A stretch of 64,000 nucleotides of DNA, from contig NC_014623.1 of NCBI RefSeq assembly GCF_000165485.1, positions 7,024,893-7,088,892 of the forward strand. The letters are read 5' to 3'. The translations under genes were made by a program, and so were the position numbers. Below are positions 1 to 10,074 of the stretch, in pieces (position 1 is the stretch's first letter; the number at the start of each line of letters is the position of its first letter). The notes below the pieces were generated by a model. It had not been told where the DNA came from and made no database searches. It saw nothing but the letters and a program-made list of their open reading frames with translations. Source of the DNA: Stigmatella aurantiaca DW4/3-1 (GTDB lineage: Bacteria; Myxococcota; Myxococcia; Myxococcales; Myxococcaceae).

Positions 1-1267
1 TCTTGGCGCGGCGGGCCTCCAGGTCCGTGCGCTGGCGCGCGAGGTTGACGAGGTTGGACTCGTGGTTGGCCAGGCGCGCCGCCACGGCGACGAGCCCCGC
101 CCGCTCCTGCTCCAGCCGCATGGACACTTCCGTCTGGAGGTGGGTCCCCCGGCGCATCTCTTCCTGCGCCACCTGCATGGCGACCTCGTCCTCCTTCCAG
201 GCCCCGGCGATGCCCGACAGCTCCGCCTCGCGGGCGGCCATGGTGCCGGCGACCTCGGCCTGGCGCTCCAGCAGCGCCTTCAGCTCGCCCTCGGCCTGGG
301 CCACCCGGGCGCTCGTCTCCTCGAGGTCCTTGCGCGCATAGGCCAGGTCCTGGTCGTCCCGCTGCACGGCGCTCTCCAGCGCGTGCACCTCACCGGCCAG
401 CGTCTGAAGGGCGGTGGCCTCGGCCTCGAGCTCCGTGCGGCGCCGGGTGATGGCCTCCTCCAGCTCCCGCACCCGGTCCACGCTGTCGCGCTCCTCGGTG
501 TCCAGGCTCTCCAGCCGGGCCTGGAGCACCTTCTTCTCCGAGAGCAGCTCCAGGTAGCGGTGGGAGGCGGCGTGCAGGTCGATCTCCCGCATGCGCGTCT
601 TGAGCTTCTTGTACTTCTCGGCCTTCTTCGCCTGCCGGGTCAGCGTCTCCAGCCGCTTCTCCAGCTCGTTGGTGATGTCCGTGACGCGCAGGAGGTTGGC
701 CTCGGTGGCCTCCATCTTGCGCTCGGCGGCCTTGCGGCGGGCCTTGTACTTGGTGATGCCCGCGGCCTCTTCAATGAGGGAGCGCCGGTCCTCGGGCTTG
801 CTGGAGACGATCAGGCCCACCCGGCCCTGCTCGATGATGGAGTAGGCCTTGGTGCCCACGCCGGTGCCCAGCAGCAGCTCGGTGATGTCCAGCAACCGGC
901 AGGTGGCCTTGTTGATGAGGTACTCGGACTCGCCGTTGCGGAACAGGCGCCGGGTGACGGTGATCTCCGGAAAGCCCTGGTACTGGGGGGCCAGCTGGTC
1001 CGTCTCCTCGATGAGGAAGGTGAGGGAGACCTCGGCCATCGACAGCGGCTGCTTCGACTCGGAGCCGTTGAAGATGACGTCCTCCATGCCACGGCCCCGG
1101 AGGTTCTTGGCGCTCTGCTCGCCCATGGCCCAGCGGATGGCATCCACCACGTTGGATTTGCCGCAGCCGTTGGGGCCGACAATGCCGGTGACGCCGTCGT
1201 CGAAGCTGAAGACGCTCCGGTCCATGAACGACTTAAATCCAGTGATGTCCAGGCGCTTGATTCGCAT
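1..1267 (-). CDS. smc: Chromosome segregation ATPase SMC, N-terminal part (runs off left edge)
   Basis: The product is the N-terminal 422 residues of SMC, the ATPase core of bacterial condensin that compacts and segregates the chromosome with ScpA/ScpB. The head begins MRIKRLDITGFKSF and has Walker A GPNGCGKSN near residues 31-39, followed by the typical GRGMEDVIFNGS loop region and the RRSLIEEAAGITKYKARR segment at the head/coil border. After about residue 170 it is a long charged coiled coil that leaves the window, so hinge, second coil and C-terminal head are not visible. The ATG is preceded by AGGAG at 8-nt spacing. The 289 nt upstream up to the next gene hold no convincing gene. Identification rests on family motifs and is very secure. 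Confidence 0.96.
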   Translation of the reverse strand, partial: MRIKRLDITGFKSFMDRSVFSFDDGVTGIVGPNGCGKSNVVDAIRWAMGEQSAKNLRGRGMEDVIFNGSESKQPLSMAEVSLTFLIEETDQLAPQYQGFPEITVTRRLFRNGESEYLINKATCRLLDITELLLGTGVGTKAYSIIEQGRVGLIVSSKPEDRRSLIEEAAGITKYKARRKAAERKMEATEANLLRVTDITNELEKRLETLTRQAKKAEKYKKLKTRMREIDLHAASHRYLELLSEKKVLQARLESLDTEERDSVDRVRELEEAITRRRTELEAEATALQTLAGEVHALESAVQRDDQDLAYARKDLEETSARVAQAEGELKALLERQAEVAGTMAAREAELSGIAGAWKEDEVAMQVAQEEMRRGTHLQTEVSMRLEQERAGLVAVAARLANHESNLVNLARQRTDLEARRAK

Positions 1268-1556
1268 CCAGCGGGCTCCTGTGGGGCTATCGGTGCGCTG
1301 AGGAAAGTCGCTCCAGGGCCGAAAAATCGGCCTCGGAGCGAAAGCAGGAGTACCAGCCACCTGTCAGCGGATCAAGCGTGACCATGCGTCGCGTGACCCT
1401 ACATTGGGGCAGCCGGCGTTCCGGCCCTTGCTTGCCTTTTCGCTCCTCAGTGAGAGCAACCCCGATGCTGTAGCCGGCCGGTCTGACATGCCCCCTGTGG
1501 GGGGGCACGGACCTGGGGCCCCCGAAGCTTCCGAGCCGTCTGGTGGAGCCGCCGGC

Positions 1557-2918
1557 TCAGGAAGCGGCGGGGGTGCCGGGGGTGCCCGAGGGAGGCACCG
1601 GGGGCTTGGCGGCAGCCTGGGGCTCCACCGTCACCCGGACCACCCGGGGGCCCTCCACTTCCTCGACCTGGATGCGCCACATGTCCAGCTTGAGGACGTC
1701 GCCCTTCTCGGGCACGCGCCCCAGCTTGGTCATCAGGTAGCCGGCGATCGTCGTCACCTCGCCCTCTTCGTCCTCGCTGAGGTCGAAGTTGACGTCCAGC
1801 CGGTCTTCCAGGTCATCCAGCTGCGCCGTGCCGGGCAGCTCGAAGCGGCCGCCGGGCAGCGAGCGCACCTCGTCGATCCGCCGCCCCAGCTCCGCCACGT
1901 CGCCCACCACCTCGGCCACCACGTCCGCGATGCTCACCAGGCCCGAGGTGCCCCCGTGCTCGTCCACCACCAGCGCCGTCTGGCGGCGGCGGCGCCGGAA
2001 CTCCGCCAGGAGCTGCTCCAAGGTGACGTTCTCCGGGATGAACAGCACCGGCCGCTGGACCTGCGAGAGCGCCCGCAGCTCCCCCTTCGACAGGAGGAAG
2101 AAGAGGTCCTTGGCGTTCACCACGCCCTCCACCTCGTCCATGCTTCCCCGGCACACGGGCAGCCACGTGTGCCCGGCGGCGCGGGCGTCCGCGATGCACT
2201 TCTCCAGGGGCTCTTCCACATCCAGGTACTTCACCTGGTTCCGGGGCACCATCACCTGGCGGGCGGTCTTCTGCGCCATCTCCAGGGCGCGCTCGAGCAA
2301 CTCCGCGCGCGAGGTGGTAATGGAGCCGGCCTCCGCGGAGCTGTGAAGGATGACGCGCAGCTCGTCCTCGTTGTGCGCCTCGTGCGCCTCGCTGGCCGCC
2401 TCGATGCCGAAGGCGTTCAGCAGCGTCCGGGCGATGCCGTTCAGCATCCAGATGGCCGGATAGAAGAGGAAGTAGAAGGCCCGCATCGGCAGCGCCACCG
2501 CGAGCGTGGTGGACTCGGCGCGCTGGATGGCCATGCTCTTGGGCGCCAGCTCCCCGACGACGATGTGCAGGAAGGTGATGAGGGCGAACGCGATGGCCAC
2601 CGCCGCGCTGTGCGCCACCGTGGCGCTGGCCCCCTCTGGCACCACCTGGGTCAGCAAAGGTTCAAGCAGGTGCGCGAAGGCCGGCTCACCCAGCCAGCCG
2701 AGCCCCAGCGACGCGAGGGTGATGCCGAACTGCGTGGCGGAGAGGTAGGCGTCCAGCTTCTCCACCATCTTCATCGCGTTGCCCGCGCCGGGCCGGCCCT
2801 CGTCCACCAGCGCCTGGAGGCGCGTGGCGCGGACCTTCACGATGGCGAATTCCGTCGCGACGAAGAAGCCGTTGGCGAACACCAGGAGGAGCGCCAGCCC
2901 GAGAAAAAGCCATTCCAT
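1557..2918 (-). CDS. CNNM/HlyC-CorC family membrane protein (DUF21, CBS pair, CorC domain)
   Basis: A 453-residue inner-membrane protein of the hemolysin C/CorC (CNNM) family, whose members are linked to Mg2+/Co2+ export or membrane-stress tolerance. The order is an N-terminal DUF21 region with several hydrophobic segments (starting MEWLFLGLALLLVFANGFFV, to about residue 190), a CBS-domain pair (about 205-330, including VMVPRNQV and VVDEHGGTSGLVSI), and a C-terminal CorC/HlyC domain (about 345-430). Length and domain order are normal for the family. It starts 4 nt after the stop of the TPR gene, so the two are probably co-transcribed. The transported ion cannot be read from sequence. The name hemolysin is historical and does not imply a toxin. 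Confidence 0.9.
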   Translation of the reverse strand: MEWLFLGLALLLVFANGFFVATEFAIVKVRATRLQALVDEGRPGAGNAMKMVEKLDAYLSATQFGITLASLGLGWLGEPAFAHLLEPLLTQVVPEGASATVAHSAAVAIAFALITFLHIVVGELAPKSMAIQRAESTTLAVALPMRAFYFLFYPAIWMLNGIARTLLNAFGIEAASEAHEAHNEDELRVILHSSAEAGSITTSRAELLERALEMAQKTARQVMVPRNQVKYLDVEEPLEKCIADARAAGHTWLPVCRGSMDEVEGVVNAKDLFFLLSKGELRALSQVQRPVLFIPENVTLEQLLAEFRRRRRQTALVVDEHGGTSGLVSIADVVAEVVGDVAELGRRIDEVRSLPGGRFELPGTAQLDDLEDRLDVNFDLSEDEEGEVTTIAGYLMTKLGRVPEKGDVLKLDMWRIQVEEVEGPRVVRVTVEPQAAAKPPVPPSGTPGTPAAS

Positions 2919-2922
2919 CGCG

Positions 2923-3738
2923 TCAGAATAGCGCTTCGAACTCGGCGTCGCCCTTCAACGCGTCGAACATGGGGTCCGTCGACAACCAGCCCATCACCTT
3001 GGCCTTGTCGGCCGTCAGCGCCTGGCGGAGGAAAGTGACGGCATCTTTCGGCCGGCCCCACAGGGCGTAGAGCGCCGCCAGGTTGTAGTTGAGGAGCAAG
3101 TCCTCCGCGTTGAGCCCTCGGGCCTTCTCGTAGGCCCGCTCGGCCTCGGCGTAGAAGCCCTTCTGCGCGTAGCAGATGCCCAGGTCCAGGTGGGCCTCGA
3201 AGTTGTCCTGCTCCAGCCGGACCACTTCCTTGAGCTGGGTGATGGCGGAGCGGTAGTCCCCCTCATCCATCTGCAAGGCGGCCAGCTCGTGCCGGGGGAA
3301 GGCGTCCTGCGCGTCCAGCTCGATGGCCGTCTGCAGCTCGCGCATCGCCTCTTCCACACGGCCCTGGTCCGCGTACGTGAGGCCCAGGTTCAGGTGGGCA
3401 TCCGGGTACTCCGGATCCAGCTCGATGGCCTCCTTGTACTCCTCCACCGCCATCTCGGCGGCGTGCGTGGAGAGGAAGCAGGCGAGGTTGTAGTGCGCCG
3501 TGGCGCTCTCGGGCTCCAGCTTCAGGGCCGTGAGGTACTCGGCCAGCGCCTCCCGGAAGAGCTTCTTCTCGGCATAGACGGTGGCGAGGTTGTCGTGAGC
3601 GTGGGCCGAGGATGGATCCAGCTCGATCGCCTTCTTGAATTCCTTGATGGCTTCGTCCAGCCAGCCACGGTCCGCCAGCTCGATTCCGCGAGAGTTGTGC
3701 TCGTCAGAGAGCGCGATGTTGTCCTTTTCCCGGGCCAT
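2923..3738 (-). CDS. TPR repeat protein
   Basis: A 271-residue protein made almost entirely of tetratricopeptide repeats with the usual pattern of A-x-x-x-L-x-P, for example AIKEFKKAIELDPSSAHAH, AVEEYKEAIELDPEYPDAH and AMRELQTAIELDAQDAF. About six repeats cover residues 10-240, followed by a short tail ending GDAEFEALF. TPR scaffolds bind protein partners; there is no signal peptide, so it is probably cytosolic. The ATG at 3738 (MAREKDN) was chosen; a start 10 codons upstream is possible. The gene is divergent from the CapA-like lipoprotein and almost touches the CNNM gene downstream, suggesting a two-gene operon. Partner and pathway are unknown. Confidence 0.88.
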   Translation of the reverse strand: MAREKDNIALSDEHNSRGIELADRGWLDEAIKEFKKAIELDPSSAHAHDNLATVYAEKKLFREALAEYLTALKLEPESATAHYNLACFLSTHAAEMAVEEYKEAIELDPEYPDAHLNLGLTYADQGRVEEAMRELQTAIELDAQDAFPRHELAALQMDEGDYRSAITQLKEVVRLEQDNFEAHLDLGICYAQKGFYAEAERAYEKARGLNAEDLLLNYNLAALYALWGRPKDAVTFLRQALTADKAKVMGWLSTDPMFDALKGDAEFEALF

Positions 3739-3802
3739 TGGAGAGCCCGGCAATCTACGCGTCGCCATCTTCCGGGCGCAAGGTAGAGTTTCCCTACCTT
3801 CT

Positions 3803-4981
3803 ATGCGCCGCGCTGCCCTCCTCCTGATCTTGCTTGCCACCGCGTGTGCCCGCAGGTCCACGCTCCCTCCCGAACCCGTTCCGGCACCGCCGCCCGAGCC
3901 GGCTGTCGCCCTGCCAACACCTCCGCCCCCGCCCCCCGAGCCCCCGCCTCCCGCCCGCCCGGTCACCCTGCTGGTGGGCGGGGACGTGACGGTGGGGCAC
4001 CACCACCAGACGTACTTCGACGAGCAGGTGGCCAAGGGGCGCTCGCGCGAGGAGATGTTCGCCCACGGCTTCAAAGGGGTGAAGGCGGCCGCGGAGGCGG
4101 CGGATCTCTTCCTCGTCAACCTCGAGTGCCCCTTCACCGAGGGGGGCGAGAAGCTGCCCAAGAACTTCAACTTCCGCGCGCGGCCCGAGTTCGTGAACAC
4201 GCTGCTGGCCGGCAGCGTGGACGTGGTGAGCCTGGCCAACAACCACATGATGGACTACGGCCCGCAGGGGTTGCTGGACACGCTGGCGACGCTGGAGCAA
4301 GCGCGCATCCCCTACTTCGGCGCGGGGCGCACGCTGGCCGAGGCCCGGCGCCCTGCCCTCGTCACCGTGGGCGGCGTGCGCTTCGCCTTCCTGGGCTACT
4401 TCTTCCTGGGCACCCGGAACATCGAGCCGCCCCAGGTGTACGCCACGGAGACCACGCCGGGGGTGGCGGGCCACTTCTCGGACATCCAGGTGATGGAGCA
4501 GATGCTGCGCGAGGACATCCTCGCCGCGAAGGCCCAGGCGGACGTGGTGCTCCCCTACTTCCACTGGGGCCGCGAGGGCACCTTCGAGCCGGAGCCCTAC
4601 CAGATCCAACTGGCGCGGGTGGCCATCGAGGCGGGGGCGGCGGGGGTGCTCGGCAGCCACCCGCACGTGCTCCAAGGCATGGAGCTGTACCAGGGAGCCC
4701 CGGTCGTCTACTCGCTGGGGAACTTCGTCTTCGGTGGGAACTGGAACCCGCGCGAGAAGCGCAGCGCGCTCTTCCAGGCCCGGTTTTCCCCGGCAGGGTA
4801 CCTGTCGAGCGAGATCATCCCGCTGCGGACGGACCGCTATCCCGAGGTTCCCATCCAGCCGGTCATCGTGACCGGACCGGAGGCAGAGGCGGTGATGCGC
4901 CTGCTGGCCACCAGCTCCGAGAAGCTGCCTCGAATGCTGCCGGAGCTGGAGCCATGGCGCCCGGCAAGCCCCCTCCCCTAG
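3803..4981 (+). CDS. CapA family lipoprotein (PGA_cap metallophosphatase-like)
   Basis: A 392-residue lipoprotein: signal LLILLATAC, acylated Cys near residue 15, then a Pro-rich linker (VPAPPPEP, TPPPPPPEP) and a CapA/PGA_cap domain. Motifs typical of this calcineurin-like fold are visible in order: LLVGGDVTVGHH, VNLECPFT, LANNHMMDYG, YFHWGREG, GSHPHVLQG and YSLGNFVFGG. Family members act in poly-gamma-glutamate or capsule polymer handling, but many are uncharacterised, and no capB/capC partners lie nearby. It stands alone, divergent from the TPR gene and convergent with the small basic protein. A role in envelope polymer metabolism is therefore only inferred. Confidence 0.87.
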   Translation: MRRAALLLILLATACARRSTLPPEPVPAPPPEPAVALPTPPPPPPEPPPPARPVTLLVGGDVTVGHHHQTYFDEQVAKGRSREEMFAHGFKGVKAAAEAADLFLVNLECPFTEGGEKLPKNFNFRARPEFVNTLLAGSVDVVSLANNHMMDYGPQGLLDTLATLEQARIPYFGAGRTLAEARRPALVTVGGVRFAFLGYFFLGTRNIEPPQVYATETTPGVAGHFSDIQVMEQMLREDILAAKAQADVVLPYFHWGREGTFEPEPYQIQLARVAIEAGAAGVLGSHPHVLQGMELYQGAPVVYSLGNFVFGGNWNPREKRSALFQARFSPAGYLSSEIIPLRTDRYPEVPIQPVIVTGPEAEAVMRLLATSSEKLPRMLPELEPWRPASPLP

Positions 4982-5017
4982 AAATCCCCAGGGGAGAGAG
5001 CGGCTCCACCACAGCCC

Positions 5018-5143
5018 TTAGCGCTTGGGCTTGTTGTTCTGCCCGCGCTTGGCGCGCACGCGGCGGCGCTTGAGGGCGCCCTTCCGGACCTTGGCACGGT
5101 TGGACAGCTTCTTCTTCGAGCGATTTCCCTTTTGGGCGGGCAT
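5018..5143 (-). CDS. Small highly basic protein (41 aa), function unknown
   Basis: A 41-residue protein beginning MPAQKGNRSKKKLSNR, with about half of its residues Lys or Arg and no acidic residues. The composition resembles small ribosomal or RNA-binding proteins such as bTHX or bL36-like peptides, but I do not recognise a specific family. The ATG at 5143 has GGAG about 10 nt upstream; a longer reading frame to 5275 lacks such a site and its extra part has different composition. The gene is divergent from prfA (start at 5293), which fits a translation-related role without proving it. Nucleoid or RNA binding are alternatives. Confidence 0.65.
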   Translation of the reverse strand: MPAQKGNRSKKKLSNRAKVRKGALKRRRVRAKRGQNNKPKR

Positions 5144-5292
5144 GTGGAAGGACTCCGGTGGAGATGTTGAGCCGCAGTGAAGCGGCAGCGGGCGCTCTTC
5201 TTTCACGCTCCTGGCCACGCTTCCAAGGAATTTCTTGACGACGCCACCCTTGCCAGCGGGCAGCCAACGGGGCAATACCCCCGGGAACGACG

Positions 5293-6389
<1,097 letters not shown>

Positions 6390-6393
<4 letters not shown>

Positions 6394-7268
6394 GCGAGAC
6401 CTGGACCATCCGCAAGGTCCTGACCTGGACGGCGCAGCACTTCGAGAAGCGCCAGGTGGACTCGCCCCGGCTCACCGCCGAGGTGCTCCTGGCGCACCTG
6501 CTGAAGACGGGCCGGGTGCGGCTGTACGTGGACCTGGACCGGCCGCTCTCCAAGGAAGAGCTGGCCGCCTACCGGGCCCTCATCGAGCGGCGCATGGCGG
6601 GCGAGCCCACCCAGTACCTGACCGGCGCGAAGGAGTTCTACAACCGCCCCTTCAAGGTGGATGCGCGCGTGCTCATCCCCCGGCCGGAAACGGAACTGCT
6701 CGTGGAAGCCGCCCTGAGGGCCTTGCCCAAGGACGCCCCCAGCCACGCCCTGGATGTGTGCGCCGGCTCGGGCTGCATCGCCATCAGCCTCGCCGCCGAG
6801 CGCCCCCAGACTTCCGTGCTGGCCACGGACCTGTCGCCCGGCGCGTGCGCGCTGGCCCGGGAAAACGCCGAAACCCTGGGGGTGAGCAGCCGTGTCACCT
6901 TCCTCCAGGGGGACCTCTTCGCCCCAGTGCCCGCGGACGCCCGCTTCGCCCTGGTGGTCTCCAATCCGCCCTACATCGCCTCCGGAGAGATTCCGGGCCT
7001 GTCGGTGGAGGTGCGCCGGGAGCCCCACCTGGCGCTGGACGGGGGCCGGGACGGACTGGATTTGATTCGCCGCGTCATCCAGGGCGCCCGCCGGTACCTG
7101 GCGCCTGGCGGTCTGCTTGCAATGGAGATTGGCGAAACCCAGGGGGCCGCCGTGAAGGAGCTGCTCCACGCCGCGGGCTACAGCGACGCACGCGTGGAGA
7201 AGGATCTGGAGCGGCGGGATCGCCTCGCTTTTGGGACACAGCCCGTGGCCACCGAGCCGCGGGCGTGA
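6390..7268 (+). CDS. prmC: Release factor N5-glutamine methyltransferase PrmC
   Basis: An SAM-dependent methyltransferase that modifies the GGQ glutamine of RF1/RF2 and raises termination efficiency. The 292-residue protein has an N-terminal helical domain, the substrate-side segment RPETELLVE, an SAM motif [16 protein letters not shown] and the diagnostic NPPY motif in [10 protein letters not shown]. The start overlaps the prfA stop by 4 nt, indicating translational coupling. The murA ATG follows 10 nt after the stop. Length and motif order are standard. Confidence 0.97.
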
Positions 7269-7278
7269 CACGGGACTG

Positions 7279-8544
7279 ATGGACAAGATCGTCGTGAAGG
7301 GTGGCCCCGCGCTGCATGGGGAAGTGAAAGCCTCGGGGGCCAAGAATGCCGCGCTCCCCATCCTCGCCTCCTCGCTGCTGGCCGATGGAAAGAGCACCTA
7401 CCGCAACGTGCCGGACCTGGTGGACGTCTCCACCATGCTCAAAGTCCTGCGGACCATGGGGTGCGGCGCCGAGCGCCTGTCGGAGACCGCCAAGGACGTC
7501 TGTGAGGTGACCGTGGGGGCCGGCATCACCCCCGAGGCCCCGTACGAGCTCGTCAAGACGATGCGCGCCTCGGTGCTGGTCCTGGGCCCCCTGGTGGCCC
7601 GCTATGGCCGGGCGCGCGTGTCGCTGCCGGGCGGCTGTGCCATTGGCGCCCGCCCCATCGACCAGCACCTCAAGGGGCTCAAGGCCCTGGGGGCGGACAT
7701 CACCCTCACCGAGGGCTACGTGGAGGCCCGGGCCGAGCGGCTGCGGGGGGCCACGGTCAACTTTGACCTCATCACTGTCACCGGCACGGAGAACGTGATG
7801 ATGGCGGCGGTGCTGGCCAAGGGGCGCACCGTCCTGGAGAACTGCGCGCGCGAGCCCGAGGTGGAGGAGCTGGCCCGGGTGCTCAACAAGATGGGGGCGC
7901 GCATCGAGGGCGGGGGCACCTCCGTCATCACCATCGACGGGGTGGACGCCCTGCACCCCGTGGAGCACGCCATCCTGCCGGACCGCATCGAGGCTGGCAC
8001 CCTGCTGGTGGCCGCGGCCATCAGCGGCGGCGACGTCCTGGTGAAGCACGCGGTGCCCGAGCACATGGAGGCGGTGGTGCTCAAGCTGCGCGAGGCGGGG
8101 TGCACGGTGACCACCGAGAACGGTGGGGTGCGCTGCAAGGCCCCCCAGACCCTGCGTCCAGTAGACGTGACAACCACCGAACACCCCGGCTTCCCCACGG
8201 ACATGCAGGCGCAGCTCATGGTGCTGCTGAGCGTGGCCCAGGGCACATCGGTCATCTCCGAACACATCTTCGAGAACCGCTTCATGCACGTGGCGGAGCT
8301 GCACCGGATGGGGGCGGACATCACCATCCAGGGCCCCACGGCGGTGGTGAAGGGGGTCCCCAAGCTGTCCGGCGCCCCCGTGATGGCCACGGACCTGAGG
8401 GCCAGCGCCTCCCTCATCCTGGCCGGTCTCCGAGCCGAGGGCCGCACGGACGTCCAGCGCGTCTACCACCTGGACCGGGGCTACGAGCGGCTCGAACTCA
8501 AGCTGCGAAGCCTGGGGGCCGACATCCAGCGCATGAAGGCCTGA
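7279..8544 (+). CDS. murA: UDP-N-acetylglucosamine 1-carboxyvinyltransferase
   Basis: MurA transfers enolpyruvate from PEP to UDP-GlcNAc, the first committed step of peptidoglycan synthesis, in the cytoplasm. The 421-residue sequence has the N-terminal [18 protein letters not shown] region and the catalytic loop [14 protein letters not shown] with the active-site cysteine at residue 120, the residue targeted by fosfomycin in sensitive enzymes. The C-terminal [13 protein letters not shown] segment is also typical. The ATG at 7279 starts MDKIVVKGG as in the family; a longer in-frame extension to 7231 overlaps prmC and is unlikely. It is the third gene of the prfA-prmC-murA block. Confidence 0.97.
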   Translation: MDKIVVKGGPALHGEVKASGAKNAALPILASSLLADGKSTYRNVPDLVDVSTMLKVLRTMGCGAERLSETAKDVCEVTVGAGITPEAPYELVKTMRASVLVLGPLVARYGRARVSLPGGCAIGARPIDQHLKGLKALGADITLTEGYVEARAERLRGATVNFDLITVTGTENVMMAAVLAKGRTVLENCAREPEVEELARVLNKMGARIEGGGTSVITIDGVDALHPVEHAILPDRIEAGTLLVAAAISGGDVLVKHAVPEHMEAVVLKLREAGCTVTTENGGVRCKAPQTLRPVDVTTTEHPGFPTDMQAQLMVLLSVAQGTSVISEHIFENRFMHVAELHRMGADITIQGPTAVVKGVPKLSGAPVMATDLRASASLILAGLRAEGRTDVQRVYHLDRGYERLELKLRSLGADIQRMKA

Positions 8545-8646
8545 CGGCTCGTTTGCAACAGAATGGTCCTCAACGGTTGCATCCCAAAATTCGGGCGCCC
8601 TATCATCGGGTTTATTCACCAGGGAGCACGCTCCCGTTTCAGGAGA

Positions 8647-9045
8647 ATGAACCGTCCCATGATTTGCCCCGGTTGCAACGTCGAGATGGCCGATCTCGAA
8701 GGGGATGACCTGACGTTGCGGAAGTGTGGAGATTGCGGCGGGCTGTGGATCGACGTCGCGGACCTCAACCGGGTCCTGCTCCACAACAACCTCCCCGGGC
8801 TGGAGAGCCAGGGCGGTAAACTCGACGCGGACGCGCTCACGGGCCAATGCCCGGAGTGCCAGGTGGACCTGGTCCGGGTAACCGGTGGAGACCGGCATCA
8901 CCCGCTCCAATACGACACCTGCGAGTCCTGCGGTGGCATCTTCTTGGAGTCGGAGTTCGCGGACGCGACCGACGCCAAGGTCGCCGTCACGGAGATCATC
9001 GACTTCTTCCGCTCCTTCAGTGCGAAGAAGAAGACCGCCGTCTAA
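8647..9045 (+). CDS. Zinc-ribbon (zf-TFIIB-like) protein
   Basis: A 132-residue protein with four cysteine pairs: CPGC and CGDCGG near the N-terminus, then CPEC and CESCGG in the second half, forming two zinc ribbons of the zf-TFIIB type. Each repeat includes the characteristic LRKCGDCGGLWID or YDTCESCGGIFLE pattern. Such proteins are widespread in myxobacteria and mostly uncharacterised. Start choice is uncertain: ATG 8647 sits one base after AGGAG, while ATG 8659 (MICPGCN) is 13 nt away. It lies 100 nt behind murA and is convergent with the next gene. Confidence 0.8.
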   Translation: MNRPMICPGCNVEMADLEGDDLTLRKCGDCGGLWIDVADLNRVLLHNNLPGLESQGGKLDADALTGQCPECQVDLVRVTGGDRHHPLQYDTCESCGGIFLESEFADATDAKVAVTEIIDFFRSFSAKKKTAV

Positions 9046-9091
9046 CCCCTCCGCCCCAGATGCCTGCCCGCCCCCCCTGGGCTGCCCTCTT

Positions 9092-9946
9092 TCAGGGACG
9101 GCTTCGGAAGGGCTCTTTCCAGGGGCCGGGCAGCTCGCCCTGCAGGGTGAGGGTTTGTCCGTCCGCGGGCCCGTCGCCCTCTGAGGGCTGCAGGCTCGCG
9201 GCGGTCTTGCCGTTCTTCGGGAGGTCCAGCGTCAGCTTGGCGCCCGAGGCCGTGTACGTCCCCGTGACCGTGGTGGGCTCCTCGCCATGCAGCGGCTCGT
9301 GAACGAAGCGGTATGTCCCATCCACATAGAAGGACAGGAAGCGGTCGGGTGCGCCCTCGAGCCCCGCATACCAGGTGCCCAGCACGGGGGCCGTGCGGGC
9401 GTCGTACTTCAGCTTCGGGGCCAGCGGGGGCCCATTGAGCGGCTTGCCCTCTGAGTAAAAGACGACATCCGTGAGACACACCGGGGCGTTGGGCTCGGCG
9501 CCAGGGAACGTGTCCACCACCTCCAAGGTGAACCAGGCGCCGGAGATGGCCGGGTTCAGGGGCACCGTCTGAATGCCCCGCTTGTCCTCGAGGGTGAAGG
9601 TGCGAGCGCTCTCCTTGCCCTGCAGGGTGAGCTTCTTCACCCGGGCGTAGTCCTTGAACGCCTGCCGGTCCGAGCCATTGCCCGTGTAGAGGCGCACCTC
9701 GTCCACGGTGGCAATCCCCTTGAAGCCCACGGACAGGGGGCTGCCGCGCCCTTCCGGCGAGCACCACACGGTGGTGTCCCGTCCATCCAGGATGTTGAGC
9801 GGGGAGTAGCGTTCGGGGTGTGAGTCCTTCTCGAGGTAATCCGCCGCCTGGGCGTAACCGGCGGAGGGCTGCGCGGCGAGCGAGGAAAGCGGGGGCACGA
9901 GGGACAACAGGCTGGCGAGGATCGAGATGCGACGCATGGCGGGCAT
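9092..9946 (-). CDS. Secreted protein with probable NADase-type glycan-binding (discoidin-like) domain
   Basis: A 284-residue exported protein. The N-terminus (MRRISILASLLSL, cut near AAQ) is a signal peptide. Residues about 40-165 resemble the discoidin-fold glycan-binding module found beside NADase toxins and in many secreted proteins: SPLNILDGRDTTVWCSPEGR, then EVRLYTGNGS and CLTDVVFY. The C-terminal half has a small beta domain (GTWYAGLEG, TYRFVHEP, GTYTASGAKLTLDL) like a lipocalin-type stress-product domain. No catalytic motif is visible. It is divergent from the PPC-type lipoprotein at 10075, sharing a 128-nt promoter region. Two starts (9946, 9937) are possible. The domain name is from recognition by eye. 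Confidence 0.72.
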   Translation of the reverse strand: MPAMRRISILASLLSLVPPLSSLAAQPSAGYAQAADYLEKDSHPERYSPLNILDGRDTTVWCSPEGRGSPLSVGFKGIATVDEVRLYTGNGSDRQAFKDYARVKKLTLQGKESARTFTLEDKRGIQTVPLNPAISGAWFTLEVVDTFPGAEPNAPVCLTDVVFYSEGKPLNGPPLAPKLKYDARTAPVLGTWYAGLEGAPDRFLSFYVDGTYRFVHEPLHGEEPTTVTGTYTASGAKLTLDLPKNGKTAASLQPSEGDGPADGQTLTLQGELPGPWKEPFRSRP

Positions 9947-10074
9947 CTTGGATCGGCGGGTGAGGCACGCTCCAGTCCGCGGCCCACCCGGATGAAAACG
10001 CAGGCCGCGTTGTTTGCGGTGCTTGACACACGCCCCCTGGGGGCAAGAGTAGGCCGCCGCTACGAGGAGAGGTG

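Noticed and set aside
1287-1508. 73-codon minus frame upstream of smc
   Set aside because: No ribosome site, no motif and composition typical of non-coding GC-rich DNA.
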